From: Ichthyophis bannanicus
Taxonomy: Eukaryota; Chordata; Amphibia; Gymnophiona; Ichthyophiidae
NCBI GenBank assembly: GCA_033557465.1
Contig: CM066033.1
Location: forward strand, 1,352,631,834-1,352,695,833
Length of the DNA stretch: 64,000 nt
Direction of reading: 5' to 3'
The notes beneath the pieces were generated by a model. The model was not told the origin of the DNA. It searched no databases and worked only from the letters and a program-made list of their open reading frames with translations. Both the position numbers and the translations under genes were made by a program. Positions 51,669 to 61,351 of this stretch are shown here, in pieces. Each line of letters begins with the position of its first letter. The stretch's first letter is position 1.

Positions 51669-51989
51669 CCTCCCTATGAATGGATGTCAGAGAACTGAGG
51701 CTAAATGTTCGCCCTTGGCTCCCTGGCTGCAAGAAGTCTGTCTAGCTCAAGTTTGCATAGCTCCAGGGAATAAGGAGGAGGTATTAATGAAGAGAAAAGG
51801 CATAGAGTTTGGGGGTCTGCTGAAGATGGGGGACAGAGGTAACTGGTCTCCTGAGAAGCACTTGTGCTTATGACAGATGAGTGGGGTGGACTCTCCTTCC
51901 CTGGTGGGGAGGGGATGTTTTGCATTACTGAGTTAATCAAGTTTACATGTTAGTTCTTATGGTTATTTGCATGAGTCTGGTTTGTCAAT

Positions 51990-52158
51990 AGAATACTGGA
52001 GGCTGTGGGAGGAGTCAGCTGCCTGTGTAGAGGGAGTCATGAAAATCATGACATGCTCAGTCTCCAAGCTGCTGGTGTGGCGTGAATACCCAAGGCTGCC
52101 GGGACTGAACTGGAGTAACTCAAGGAACATCAATTAGCAGGTAAGGTCTAATTTCTTC
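51990..52158. repeat. DIRS-D right inverted terminal repeat
   Basis: GAATACCCAAGGCTGCCGGG with ACTGAACTGGAGTAACTCAA and GGAACATCAATTAGCAGGTA ends the element at about 52158 (TTTCTTC). The inner part is the inverse of the left terminal repeat; the outer part pairs with the ICR. Confidence 0.8.
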
Positions 52159-52870
52159 ATGAAGGGTTTGACAAAGCCCAGGTGCCAAGTTGCTATGATG
52201 ACCAGAAATTTGCATCTGGCACATGGGATTTTCTTCCCCATCTCCTTTTTTTTTTTTTTTTCTCCTCCCAAAATGTCATCTGTTAGAAGAGCCCTACTGT
52301 CTGCTCGTGGGAGATCGAATCCCAGTGGGGCAGCACAGGAGGGGAAAACTGATCGCTGCTTGTAAGGCTGCTTGGGATCTGATCTCCCATGGGCAGAAGA
52401 GGACAGCCTATGGATGGGCCCTTCAGAAACAAGAAAAAAAATTAGATGGAATGAGGCAGCAAAAATGTAAAGGGCCTTGGGCTTAAAAAGAAAAGGAAGG
52501 ATGTGGAGAAGAATAGAGGGTAGGGGAGGGAGAACCGGAAAGGGGGAACAGAGTGTGGAGAGGGGTTGAAGGGTGGAGGGAAGAGTGCAAGGTGTTTGGG
52601 GACAAAAGGACACAATCTGTATATGCCAAAAGTTGCATCCCCCCTCAGAACACATATAAGTACCCCACTCCCACACTACATATGTAGACATGTATACACA
52701 GTCCACATGACCAACAGACATACACAGACCTCCCTCCCCCCATTCACGCACAGACAAACATCTCACCTCCACATCACACACACAGCATCTCTGCACCACA
52801 CAATAAAGCTCCCCAGCTCTGTAGGACACACACTTAGACATATGTACTGCAGTCCTGCATGGCACCCATT
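52159..52870. other. Unassigned interval with low-complexity sequence
   Basis: There is a T-run at 52245-52262 and a purine-rich stretch at 52490-52600. A CA-rich decayed repeat with ACACACA runs lies at 52620-52860. GATCGAATCCC at about 52313 resembles a tRNA B box, but no SINE body could be matched. No gene is supported. Confidence 0.5.
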
Positions 52871-53031
52871 CAGGGCTGGCCCAAGATGTTGGAGCCCTAG
52901 GCAAACCGTAAGCCTGATGTGCCCCCCTCCCTCATATGTCAGAATCTATTTCTTAGCTTTGAATGCCTTTCTCTTTGCTACAGAACATAAGCTGCGGCCA
53001 ACTGGTTTGCCTAATGGTTGGGCTGGCCCTG
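52871..53031. mobile_element. Candidate short hAT-like element
   Basis: The 161-bp segment starts CAGGGCTGGCCCAA and ends with the near complement TTGGGCTGGCCCTG. CAGGGCYGGCCC-type ends followed by GGAGCCCTAGGCAAAC are seen in non-autonomous hAT elements. The flanking octamers (CACCCATT and CATCCACC) are similar but not identical, so the target duplication is unproven. Confidence 0.45.
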
Positions 53032-53379
53032 CATCCACCACCACCTCAAATGCTCAGACAGGCAAACCACTGTTGCAAAACACACACACACATACACACA
53101 CTCACTCTCACACTCTATATAGTACTGTCTAAAGATGCCTTATCATTTCTCCTCAAACGCTTCCACCCTTCCCAGACATGTATGCTTTTGCAAATAGAGG
53201 AATGTCAGTGGAGAAATGTGCAAAGGAGTCATAGCCACAGGTTCTTAAGGTTTTGGCCTGGCTCCTAAATCCAAACAAAATTTGTCAAGGCCTATCTTAA
53301 TGGCTTGATGCATCAAGATGGTCTGGCAATCTAATGTTAAACCATTAAGTACTAACTGCTGTAATGTCCTGAGATAAGC
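53032..53379. other. Unassigned interval with a CA microsatellite
   Basis: ACACACACACATACACACA lies at 53081-53100. Nothing else is recognised. Confidence 0.5.
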
Positions 53380-53580
53380 TCATACTACTACTGCAGCTAA
53401 GTAAGGAGGAGTCAATTTATGAATCTTTTCTTTTAAATAGACAGTCAAATTCAGGTGAGAGAGTCTAAAAGAGTTGATGGAGGGTACTGCCAGCAGTTGC
53501 CTAACTATTACAAATAACTCCTTTGCTTGAGATGCTGGTATCTTCATCTTTGTCATAAAATAAGACTTTAACAGCATCCT
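53380..53580 (-). pseudogene. L2-type ORF2 linker fragment
   Basis: The minus strand reads SQAKELFVIVRQLLAVPSINSFRL...LTVYLKEKIHKL. It matches in pattern the linker between endonuclease and RT of L2 elements (NKPRDLFNLVKSLSKEP at 39020; NQPRELFAIVRSLTK at 61760). It is truncated on both sides. Confidence 0.6.
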
Positions 53581-53960
53581 TATACTCCTTGCGGCTGTTT
53601 ATATAGACTTGTTTCATTGGGTCTAAGTTTGCCCCACTGTCTTTCTAACCTGCACATAAAATAACTACATCTAGGCATCAGTTTAACATTCTATCTGTTT
53701 TTAATTTCTCAGTTTAGAATTTTACCAGTATAAAAAGTGAACAATATGAAATGTTAAAAACAAAACAAAACAAAACAAAAAACCCTTCAAGAAGTCCAAA
53801 AAATGTAATGGTTTATGGTTGTATCTGTTTTTGATAGATAGCCTTTAAATTTAATATCCATAAGCCTATTCATTTCTGTCAAAAATTTATCTTTTTTATT
53901 TAATTAACAGGTTTTATATACCGCCTTCTCCTTAAGTTAAGACGGTTTACGTTCAAAACT
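53581..53960 (-). repeat. A/T-rich spacer and a short L2 3' tail
   Basis: 53581-53895 holds nothing recognised apart from an AAAACAAAACAAAACAAAAA run near 53760. 53896-53960 is the inverse of an L2 3' end (AACCGTCTTAACTTAAGGAG with GGCGGTATATAAAACC and TAATTAAATAAA). Confidence 0.5.
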
Positions 53961-54175
53961 TTCATTTACATAGAACATTTCAAAGTGAGAGGTAAGAAAG
54001 CAGGTTAATAACTGAAACAAAGTAGTGGTGGTGTTAAGTGCCATTGAGTCTGTGTCAACTCGTGGCAACCCTCTAGCTGGCTGTCCTAAACTGAATTCAA
54101 TCTTCAGTCAGACGGCTCACTGTTGATAGAGTGGCATCCATGGGTGTATATGTTCTGCGTACAAGTACACGTGCA

Positions 54176-54659
54176 GACAATGCAATGACTGCCTTTGAGT
54201 CAGTGCTGACTCCTGGCGATCCAAAAGCTCCTGGGTTTTCTTGGCAATATGATTGGCTAGGCCTTTCTTCCGATGCAGTGGAGGGTTAAGCAAATTGCCC
54301 AAGGCCACAAGGAATGCTAGTGGGAATTAAACCCTGGTCTCTTGGGAGGAGTGACCTAGTGGTTGGTGCAAGTTACCTTAGGCTGGAATGTCGGGGGTTC
54401 AAATCCCACTAGAGGACAGCAACCTTGAGCCAGAAGGACTGGGGTTTCTAGTCCCACAGTTGCTCCTTGTGGTCTTGGGCAAGCCACTTAACTCTCCTTT
54501 GCCCATGTTCCCTGTAAATAGTTATCTCTAAGTTATAATGTCCTGTTCAATGTAATTTCAGTTTGTTCAATGTAAACCGCCTTGATATCATGAAAGGCGG
54601 TATATAAGAAATGTTAAATAAATAAAAATAAATGCTCTAACCACTAGCTACTCCTCCAC
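54176..54659 (-). mobile_element. tRNA-derived SINE with BovB-like tail, split by a second SINE
   Basis: The minus strand head GTGGAGGAGTAGCTAGTGGT and GAGC is at 54659-54642. The remainder (AAGAGACCAGGGTTTAATTC, GGCCTTGGGCAATTTGCTTAA, GGATCGCCAGGAGTCAGCAC) runs from 54347 to 54176. It is the same SINE family as 21855-22075. The second SINE sits between the two parts, with about 15 bases of the first lost. Confidence 0.8.
54348..54641 (+). mobile_element. Second tRNA-derived SINE with L2-type tail
   Basis: The head GAGGAGTGACCTAGTGGTTG and the B-box GGTTCAAATCCCACT are followed by GGTCTTGGGCAAGCCACTTAA. The tail is AAACCGCCTTGATATCATGA, AAGGCGGTATATAAGAAATG, then TTAAATAAATAAAA. That tail matches L2 3' ends in this window, so this family probably uses L2 machinery, whereas the interrupted SINE uses RTE/BovB. 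Confidence 0.8.
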
Positions 54660-54699
54660 TCCATAGCTGCTCTTATTGTATCGATCCATTTCATTGCTG

Positions 54700-56100
54700 G
54701 CCTTCCTCTTTTGCGTTGACCTTCAGCCTTGCCAAGCATGATGGCTTTCTCTAATGATCTCTTTCTTCATGTAATTAAAGTCAATGTTTTGTCATTTGAG
54801 CTTCTAAAGAAAGCTTAGGTTTGATCTTCTCTTGTACCGACTGATTTGTTTTACGGACAGTCCATGTATACACAGCAATTCAAAGGCATCAATTTTCTTC
54901 CTTTTGCACTGCCCAACTTTTCATATTCACATGATGTTATTGAAAACCATGGCTTGGACATGTCAAATCTTTGTATGGAGAGATAAATCTCTGCTCTTGA
55001 GGTCCTTCGTAGCCATTCTGCCAAGAACAAATGTGTCATTGAATTTGATTGCTTGTCGTTTCTTTATTGATCGATCCAAGCAGGTTAAAGTTGTCCACTA
55101 TTTCAATTTCTTCTCCATCAACAATGAACTTATTGATTTTTGCCAGTTGTCAGGATCTTTGTCTTCTTTATGTTAAGGTGCAGGCCCATTTTAAGACTGT
55201 TCCTTGGTCTTGAGAAGCAAATGTTTTTGTCTTCACTTTCAGCCAGTATTGTAGTGTCATAAACATAGTGAAGGTTGTTGAGGAATCTTCCACCAATCTT
55301 CACCTCTCGGTTGTCTTCATACAGTCCTGCTTCTCTGATGATTTGTACTGCATAGAAATTAAACAGGTAGGGGGAAGGTATGCAGCCTTCTCGTACACCT
55401 CTGTTGTTCTTAAACCATTCTGTTTCTCCTTGTTCTGTACAAACTGTTGCTTCTTGATCAATGTACTGTAAAGATCGTGCAAGAGAACGATCAGATGTTC
55501 TGGTATACCCATGCTGCTTAATGTGGCCCAGAGTTTCTCATGGTTTACACAGTCAAAAAATTTGCTGTAATCAATAAAACACATACAGTATAGATATCCT
55601 TTTGGTATTCTCTTGTCTTTTCAAGGATCCATCTCACATCTCTTGTTTCTCACCCTTTCCTGAACCCTGCTTGCACTTCAGGCAGTTCTCGTTCCAGGAA
55701 TGGCTGTAATCTGCTGAATTATCTGGAGTAGAATCTTGCTGGCATGTGGGATCAAAGTGATTGTGCAATAATTTCCACAGTTAGTCTGATTACATTTCTT
55801 CAGTATTCGTATAAACACAGATCTTTTCCAGTAAATTGGCCATGATGTTGTCTTCCAAATTTCCTAGCAGAGCCTTGTAAGTATGGCAACAGCGTCATCA
55901 GATTGCTATAATACTTAAATGGGAATGCCATCAATACCCGGTTCTTTGTTCTTTGATAATGCTTTCCATGTTACTTCGACGACTTCTTTCATCACCAATG
56001 GTTCTTGAAGGACTAGAAAAGGGGACTGTTACTTCTGGAGAGAGATCTCCAATTGTGAGTATATACTTCTGGGAATTTTCTGAAAGGAATTCTTTGTATC
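54700..56100 (-). pseudogene. RTE/BovB-type reverse transcriptase remnant
   Basis: The minus strand contains GIDGIPI-like sequence near 55940 and a recognisable RT block at 55584-55460: CFIDYSKFFDCVNHEKLWATLSSMGIPEHLIVLLHDLYS, motif A and following helix of RTE/BovB elements (normally KAFDCVDHEKLW). Motif A Asp is kept; Ala is Phe. The palm motif LSPxLFNLY can be followed near 55370 in another frame (YLPPTCLISMQYKSSEKQ, corrupted). The ORF end (DAFELLLCI-like, near 54880) is traceable. Many frameshifts; not functional. Confidence 0.75.
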
Positions 56101-56144
56101 AAAGCTAATTAATCTGTGAACCTACTATTTTTTGTTAAATCAGT

Positions 56145-56400
56145 CAGGGCCTAGTAGCAGCAGTTTAAATTTAAAACACATAAGAGAACTTTCTGGTTAC
56201 ATTTCATACCCAGCAGAGAGCTTGTAGTTTAAATTTAATAGTCACTCAGGGCCTAGCATCAGCAAAATACTTTTAGTTTAAATTTAAAACATAGAAGAGA
56301 GCTTTCTGGTTAAATTTGGAACCCAGCAGAGAGCTTGTAGTTTAAATTTCATAATACGTTAGAGCCTAGCATCAGCAAAGAGCTATAATTTAAATCAAAT
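56145..56400 (+). repeat. Tandem units of 102-113 bp upstream of CR1-A copy 5
   Basis: Units begin CAGGGCCTAGTAGCAGCAG (56145), CAGGGCCTAGCATCAGCAA (56247) and TAGAGCCTAGCATCAGCAA (56360). They share TAGTTTAAATTTAAAACA, GAGCTTTCTGGTTA and CCCAGCAGAGAGCTTGTAG. They lie directly before the CR1-A 5' region and may be part of its 5' end. Confidence 0.75.
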
Positions 56401-56736
56401 CAGAATATAGCTTACCTCAGCAGCACAAGACAGGGTACTGTGTAGCAGTCCTCTTTTAATAAGTGTTATTTCCCTCTCTCCCTCCCTCGCCAACACTCAT
56501 CCACCCCTGGGATAATCATAGCTTTATAGGTGCTTACACATCTTAAAAGACAGGAGGTGCTCTCAGGTAAAGCTCATTACCCAAATAAGTCATATACTAA
56601 GGACCTGAGATTAATTAAGCTTCAGGTGAACAAGGTATATTAAACGTATTAGGTGCAGTTTTGTTAGTATAAATACCCATAGCAACCCTTAGTAAGTAAA
56701 GAACTTAAAGATCTAAACACAAACTTAGAAACTAAG

Positions 56737-57658
56737 ATGCAGACAGCAGTCCAGCAGCGAGATAGGGGCTTTCCAGTCTTTTCCATTAAGTGTCACATGT
56801 ATGATTTTTTTCCCAGTTGGTGAGAGGTTTTACGTGTGCACTAGGTGGAAAGAGCTCTTTGCTCTCCGGGAGTGAGTCCGTTCTCTAGAGGCTAGAGTAG
56901 CAGACATGGAAAACATAAGAAAGACAGAGAGGTACATAGACGAGACCTACAGGGATATAGTCCTGAAGTCCCACCTCCAGTCTGGCAGCATCCCTGTTGT
57001 CATGGAGGAGAGAGGTCACGTGACAGGAGAGCATCACACTGGTGTGGCAGGAAGTGATCCTGTAACTAGGACCTGTCCTCCAGGTGATGTAAAACCCTCT
57101 CGCACCAAGGAAGTTTCTCCAGGGCCATGTGCCCATGACGGAAGGGTTAGGACAGCCGTTATAGTTGCTGATTCGATCATTAGGCATGTAGATAGCTGGG
57201 TGGCTGGTGGATGTGAGGATCGCCTGGTAACATGCCTGCCTGGTGCAAAGGTAGTGGACCTCACGCGCCACCTAGATAAGGTCTTAGATAGTGCTGGGGA
57301 GGAGTCTGCTTTCTTAGTACATGTCGGTACCAATGACATAGGAAAATGTGGTAAGGAGGTTCTGGAGGCAAAATTTAGGCTTTTAGGTAGGAAGTTGAAA
57401 TCCAGAACTTCCAGGATAGCGTTCTCCGAAATGCTTCCCGTTCCACGCGCAGGACCCAAAAGGCAGGCAGAGCTCCAGAGTCTCAATGCGTGGATGAGAC
57501 AATGGTGCAGAGTTGAGGGTTTTGCATTTGTTAGGAACTGGGAAAAATTCTGGGGAAAGGAGGGGCTCTTCCGAAGGGATGGGCTTCACCTTAACCGGGA
57601 TGGAACCAGGCAGCTGGCATTAACCTTTAAAAAGGAGATAGAGAAGCTTTTAAACTAG
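56737..57658 (+). pseudogene. CR1-A ORF1 with zinc-finger-like start and esterase domain
   Basis: The ATG at 56737 begins MQTAVQQRDRGFPVFSIKCHMYDFF. A frameshift or stop precedes YVCTRWKEL, where a Cys of the cluster has become Trp. From 56906 the frame is open for 250 codons: helical RKTERYIDETYRD, VIVADSIIRHVDSW (GDS block with Gly to Ala), FLVHVGTNDIGKCG (intact), RRDGLHLNRDGTR (intact Asp-His block). Length from the ATG (about 305 codons) is near the usual CR1 ORF1 length. It ends 36 bases before ORF2. Esterase chemistry is plausible except for the altered first block. Confidence 0.8.
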
Positions 57659-57693
57659 ATAAAAGGGGAACGCCGACAGTTGCCCAAGAGCGG

Positions 57694-59467
57694 ATGGTTC
57701 AGAAGAATGTGTCCTTGAAGGATACTACCAAAAGCAGAGAGGTTGCAAAAAAGAGTAAAGTAGCCCAAATGCCCTTGATTATGGAGCAGACAGAGCTTAA
57801 AGATCCCAAATTACCCATGTCTACCAATAGCCAAATTAATATGAATAAAATACAGTCTCTAAAATGCTTGTATGCAAATGCTAGAAGTCTAAAAACTAAG
57901 ATGGGAGAGTTAGAATATATAGCACTAAATGAGAGGTTAGATATGATTGGAATATCAGAGACATGGTGGAAGGAGAACAACCAGTGGGACACTGTGATAC
58001 CTGGGTACAAACTATATGGTAATGATAGAGCTGATCAAATTGGTGGAGGGGTTGCGCTCTATGTTAGAGAGGGCATTGAGTCAGAAAGGATTAAAGTTTT
58101 GCAGGAAACAAAGTTAGCTGTAGAATCTCTATGGATTGAAATTCCATGTAAAAAGGGGAAGGCGATGGCAGTGGGGGTGTACTATTGACCTCCTGGCCAG
58201 AATGAACAAATGGATGATGAAATGCTCAAAGAAATCAAGTAAGCTAACAAAAGTTACAGTGCAGTAATAATAATGGGTGATTTCAATTACCCCGGTATCG
58301 ATTGGGTCAGAGTCACAGCAGGACATGCTAGGGAGATAAAGTTCCTAGATGAAATAAATGACTGCTTCTTGGAGCAGCTGGTTCATGAACCGACCAGAGG
58401 GGAAGCCATATTAGACCTAGTCCTTAGTGGAACACCAGATCTAGTGCAAGAGATAAGGGTGTTGGGGCCACTTGGCAATAGTGATCATAGCATGATCGCC
58501 TTTGATTTAATTAGTGGAGGAGGGATAATAAGGAAATCCACAGTGCTACCTTTTAATTTTCGAATTGGAGACTATGATAAAATGAGGAAAATAGTTAAGA
58601 AAAAAACTAAAATTAGCGGTTGCAAAGGTTAAAGACTTACATCAAGCTTGGGGGGTGTTGAAAAATACTATCTTGGAAGCCCAGACCATCTGTATTCGAC
58701 GCTTTAAGAAAAGTGGAAGGAAGTCCAAAAAACTGCCAGCATGGTTTAAAGGTGAGGTCAGAGAGGCTGTTGCCAAAAAAGCATCTTTTAGGAAATGGAA
58801 AAAAGAGCCAAACGGCGAAACTTGGAAACGCACAAGCACTGGCAAGTCAAATGCAAGGCATTGATAAGGCAGGCAAAGGGAGAATTTGAGAAGAAGCTTG
58901 CTGCGGAAGCAAAAACGCGAAATAAAGACTTTTTCAAGTACATTCATAGCAAAAAACCTGTGAGAGAGTGAGTTGGTCCATTAGATGATAGAGGGGTTAA
59001 AGGGGCACTAAGAGGCGACAAGGCGATAGCGGAGAGACTGAATGAATTCTTTGCTTTGGTCTTTACTGAGGAAGATGTAGGGATGTTACCCATGACTGAA
59101 GAGGTATTTAAAGGTGCGGAAGAATTGAAGGAAATATCGATACATTGGGAAGATGTATTACAACTATTAGATAAACTGAAGAGTAGCAAATCACCTGGGC
59201 CGGATGGTATACATCCAAGGGTGTTGAAAGAACTGAAATATGAGATTGCAGACCTGCTATTAGTAATCTGTGAACTATCATTAAAATCATTTCTAATACC
59301 TGAAGACTGGAGGATCGCCAATGTAACACCAATTTTTAAAAAGGGTTCCAGGGGTGATCCGGGAAACTACAGACCGGTGAACCTGATGTCAGTACCGGGA
59401 AAAATGTGAGAAACCATCATAAAAAATAAAATTACTCAGCATGTAGATAGTCATGGCCTAATGGGAA
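57694..59467 (+). pseudogene. CR1-A ORF2, endonuclease and RT fingers
   Basis: An open frame 57694-58188 holds KCLYANARSLKTKMGELEY, ISETWWKENNQWD, GGGVALYVREGIES and VGVYY, then a TGA where VYYRPPG is expected. A second stop occurs at IKxANKS. 58273-58632 has MGDFNYPGIDW, LDLVLSGTPDL and GNSDHSMIAFDL, so all endonuclease catalytic motifs remain. The linker (58655-58950) is frameshifted. RT fingers at 59056-59409 read SSKSPGPDGIHPRVLKELKY and IPEDWRIANVTPIFKKGSRGD, then stop at GKM. The palm is absent. Confidence 0.85.
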
Positions 59468-59912
59468 ACTTGCTGCTAGATCGTTCAACATGAAAAATAT
59501 GTTGTAAGCTAGAATATTACTTCAGCACACTTCTAACGGGTCTTCAATCCATTTCCATTCCTGGTTTCTTTCAACTTTCATTTCTATTCTTTTATATAAA
59601 CATAAAAATCTTTTACTTTATTGAAAAATCTTCTTCTTTTAAAAACTCTGTGTCATCAACCCCAGTGCTTAAAACATCAATATATAAGAATCATAACTTT
59701 ATTAGAGGACTTCCTTTTAAAATCTTCACCCCCGTGTTCAGTTTTGTATAGCAGATCTCGACGCTCTCATAGGGCGCCTTCACGGCGTTTCAAAAGCTAA
59801 TCTTTCTTCAGGAGATCTTTACTTTCGCAACGGATGCTGCCCACGTCCCAAGATTATTCATTCTTGGAAAAGCACTGGGGTTGATGACACTGAGAGTTTT
59901 TAAAAGAAGACA
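59468..59912. repeat. Inverted-repeat segment, possibly PLE-derived
   Basis: CTTCTTTTAAAAACTCTGTG with TCATCAACCCCAGTGCTT at about 59629-59672 is inverted at about 59869-59912. In between lies GGGCGCCTTCACGGCGTTTC...TTTCTTCAGGAGATC, a stretch resembling the pseudo-LTR of some PLEs. No coding sequence. The PLE link is tentative. Confidence 0.45.
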
Positions 59913-60455
59913 AACCTGCTACAAGTACAGGGTTTTGACCTCTTCAACTGCCCCAGGGATTCCAAAAGAGTAGGTGGAGTACTCATACTATGCAAAACAG
60001 AACACAAAGCCACACCCTCCCTAGCTAGTAACCTAGACAGGATGGGTATGCTCAAGGTCCAAAATAAGAACATCTCCATCTGTCTCATTTATAGACCCCC
60101 AACACCCGACCACAACAGCCTAATTCACATCCTTGAATCAGCCTGCACGGCCTTCCTCAACAAACGACTCATCCTTCTAGGAGACCTGAAGCTCCCCTCA
60201 CTGGACACCTCCCAGGCAACCTACTTCCTGGACTCAATGGCCGACATGGGCTTTCAACAAATCATAATGGTACCCACCCACAATAAGGGAAACACCCTGG
60301 ACCTTGTCTTCCTCCCTGCCACAACTTCACACCACTCTCTCCACACCCCCCATCCATATCTGCAGTTCCATGGTCTGACCACCAAGATCCTGAGATGGGA
60401 AAAGGAGGCATTACAAGGAATAAAGGAAAGACAAAACTTAAACCAAACTGCAGGC
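59913..60455 (+). pseudogene. L2-type endonuclease remnant
   Basis: The plus strand reads LIYRPPTPDHNSLIHILESA, LILLGDLKLPSLDTS and PTHNKGNTLDLVFLPAT. This is the second half of an L2-type endonuclease. GDLKL stands where GDFNI is expected, so the catalytic Asn is lost, and the SDH motif is corrupted (60360-60390). It is probably the 5' part of the L2 that resumes at about 61352. Confidence 0.65.
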
Positions 60456-61351
60456 TGAGAGGCCTGTAGTTTCAGATACAGGAAAAAACAGCAACAGAGA
60501 AAAAGCAAAATCAACACAATAAATTGTTTTGCAAACTGCAGCTGGCTGACCTTTTCTAGAGGAAATGGAGCCTAACCATAGAGGGACTGCAAACCACAGC
60601 CACCCCTCGTGTAACCAATCAGAAGCCCATATTTTCCCCGGACACGTAGGTTTCTGCAAAAGGTGTCGTTCCATTACAGGCTTCACGAAGATAGGAACCT
60701 TTTTACCCCTCTCCTCTCGGACATAGGCAGATGTCAGAAATGGATATAATCTTTTAACACCTTTTAAACAATTAGGCCTGATCACTATCGTGCTGGACTA
60801 TCTTTATTTGTTTATTTAAAAGCTTTTCTATACCGCGCTCTTTAATATCAATGCGGTTAACAATTAACAATTCTTATACAGGGCAGGGCAGGGCAGATCT
60901 GCCTTGTACTTACATTGAACAGGAGCGGTAACTTGGAGTAGTAACTGGAGTAACTATGTACACTTTGTAACTGGAGTGACTATATACATGTAGTTTAGAG
61001 TTAGAGTCTTAGTATAAATGCATTTTCCCTCATATGCATGCTTAACCACAGTTAACCAATAACCTGGCCTTTAGAAATGCTTATGTTAAGGGAACAAAGA
61101 GGGAGGGGGGAGGGAGAGGGTACGTGGGTGTTTTATGTTAGAGCTATGTAAACAGAATACATATAAAAATGACATGTAAGGCTTGTATTTCACCAGTTTG
61201 CTGTGTCTAAGTGACTGGTTTTCTGCTAGCAGAAATAAACACAGGTAAACTGCCTGGAAATTGTATATCTTGTCTTGTCTTTTCCTTCACTTACTTTTCA
61301 GGAGGACTCATACTCAGTGGACCGGGGCCCTGCTAAGCGACGTCCACGACA
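60456..61351. other. Mixed interval: L2 tail and an LTR-like end
   Basis: 60795-60870 is the inverse of an L2/SINE 3' end (ACCGCATTGATATTAAAGAG with CGCGGTATAGAAAAG). 61084-61351 has TATAAAA (about 61163) and AATAAA (61233) spaced as in a retroviral-type LTR, starts TGTTAAGGG and ends CACGACA. I found no matching 5-bp duplication and no second copy, so an LTR is only suggested. The rest is unassigned. Confidence 0.35.

Larger units (their letters stand above)
44742..52158 (+). mobile_element. DIRS-D: full-length DIRS element with ICR, split by L2
   Basis: The element carries inverted terminal repeats (44742-44882 and 51990-52158), gag, RT-RNase H, methyltransferase-like region, recombinase, and an internal complementary region (51567-51668). 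That region is complementary to both extreme ends joined together. This is the defining architecture of DIRS1-type elements. An L2 LINE occupies 48231-49846; without it the element is about 5.8 kb, a normal DIRS length. It is a different subfamily from DIRS-B and -C, as the ends share nothing obvious. Confidence 0.85.
54010..56100 (-). mobile_element. RTE/BovB-type LINE, 3' half, carrying nested SINEs
   Basis: The minus strand from about 56100 carries an RTE/BovB ORF remnant and its 3' region, interrupted by SINE sequence at 54176-54659. 54010-54175 holds further 3' sequence (GGCACTTAACACC...GTGTCAACTCGTGG inverse), similar to BovB-type ends. The order parallels the shorter copy at 21046-21510. 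Confidence 0.65.
56401..59467 (+). mobile_element. CR1-A copy 5, best 5' half
   Basis: A 5' region (56401-56736), ORF1 (56737-57658) and most of ORF2 (57694-59467) are present. The element stops inside the RT fingers at 59467, where PLE-like sequence starts, so it lacks its 3' half. Its 5' region is shared with copy 4 at 38905-41172. Confidence 0.85.

Noticed and set aside
52134..52904. 256-codon minus-strand open frame
   Set aside because: It crosses the DIRS-D right terminus and runs through T-rich and CA-rich low-complexity DNA; no domain resemblance.
56145..56400. CRISPR-like or satellite array
   Set aside because: Only two to three long units without spacers, in a vertebrate LINE context.
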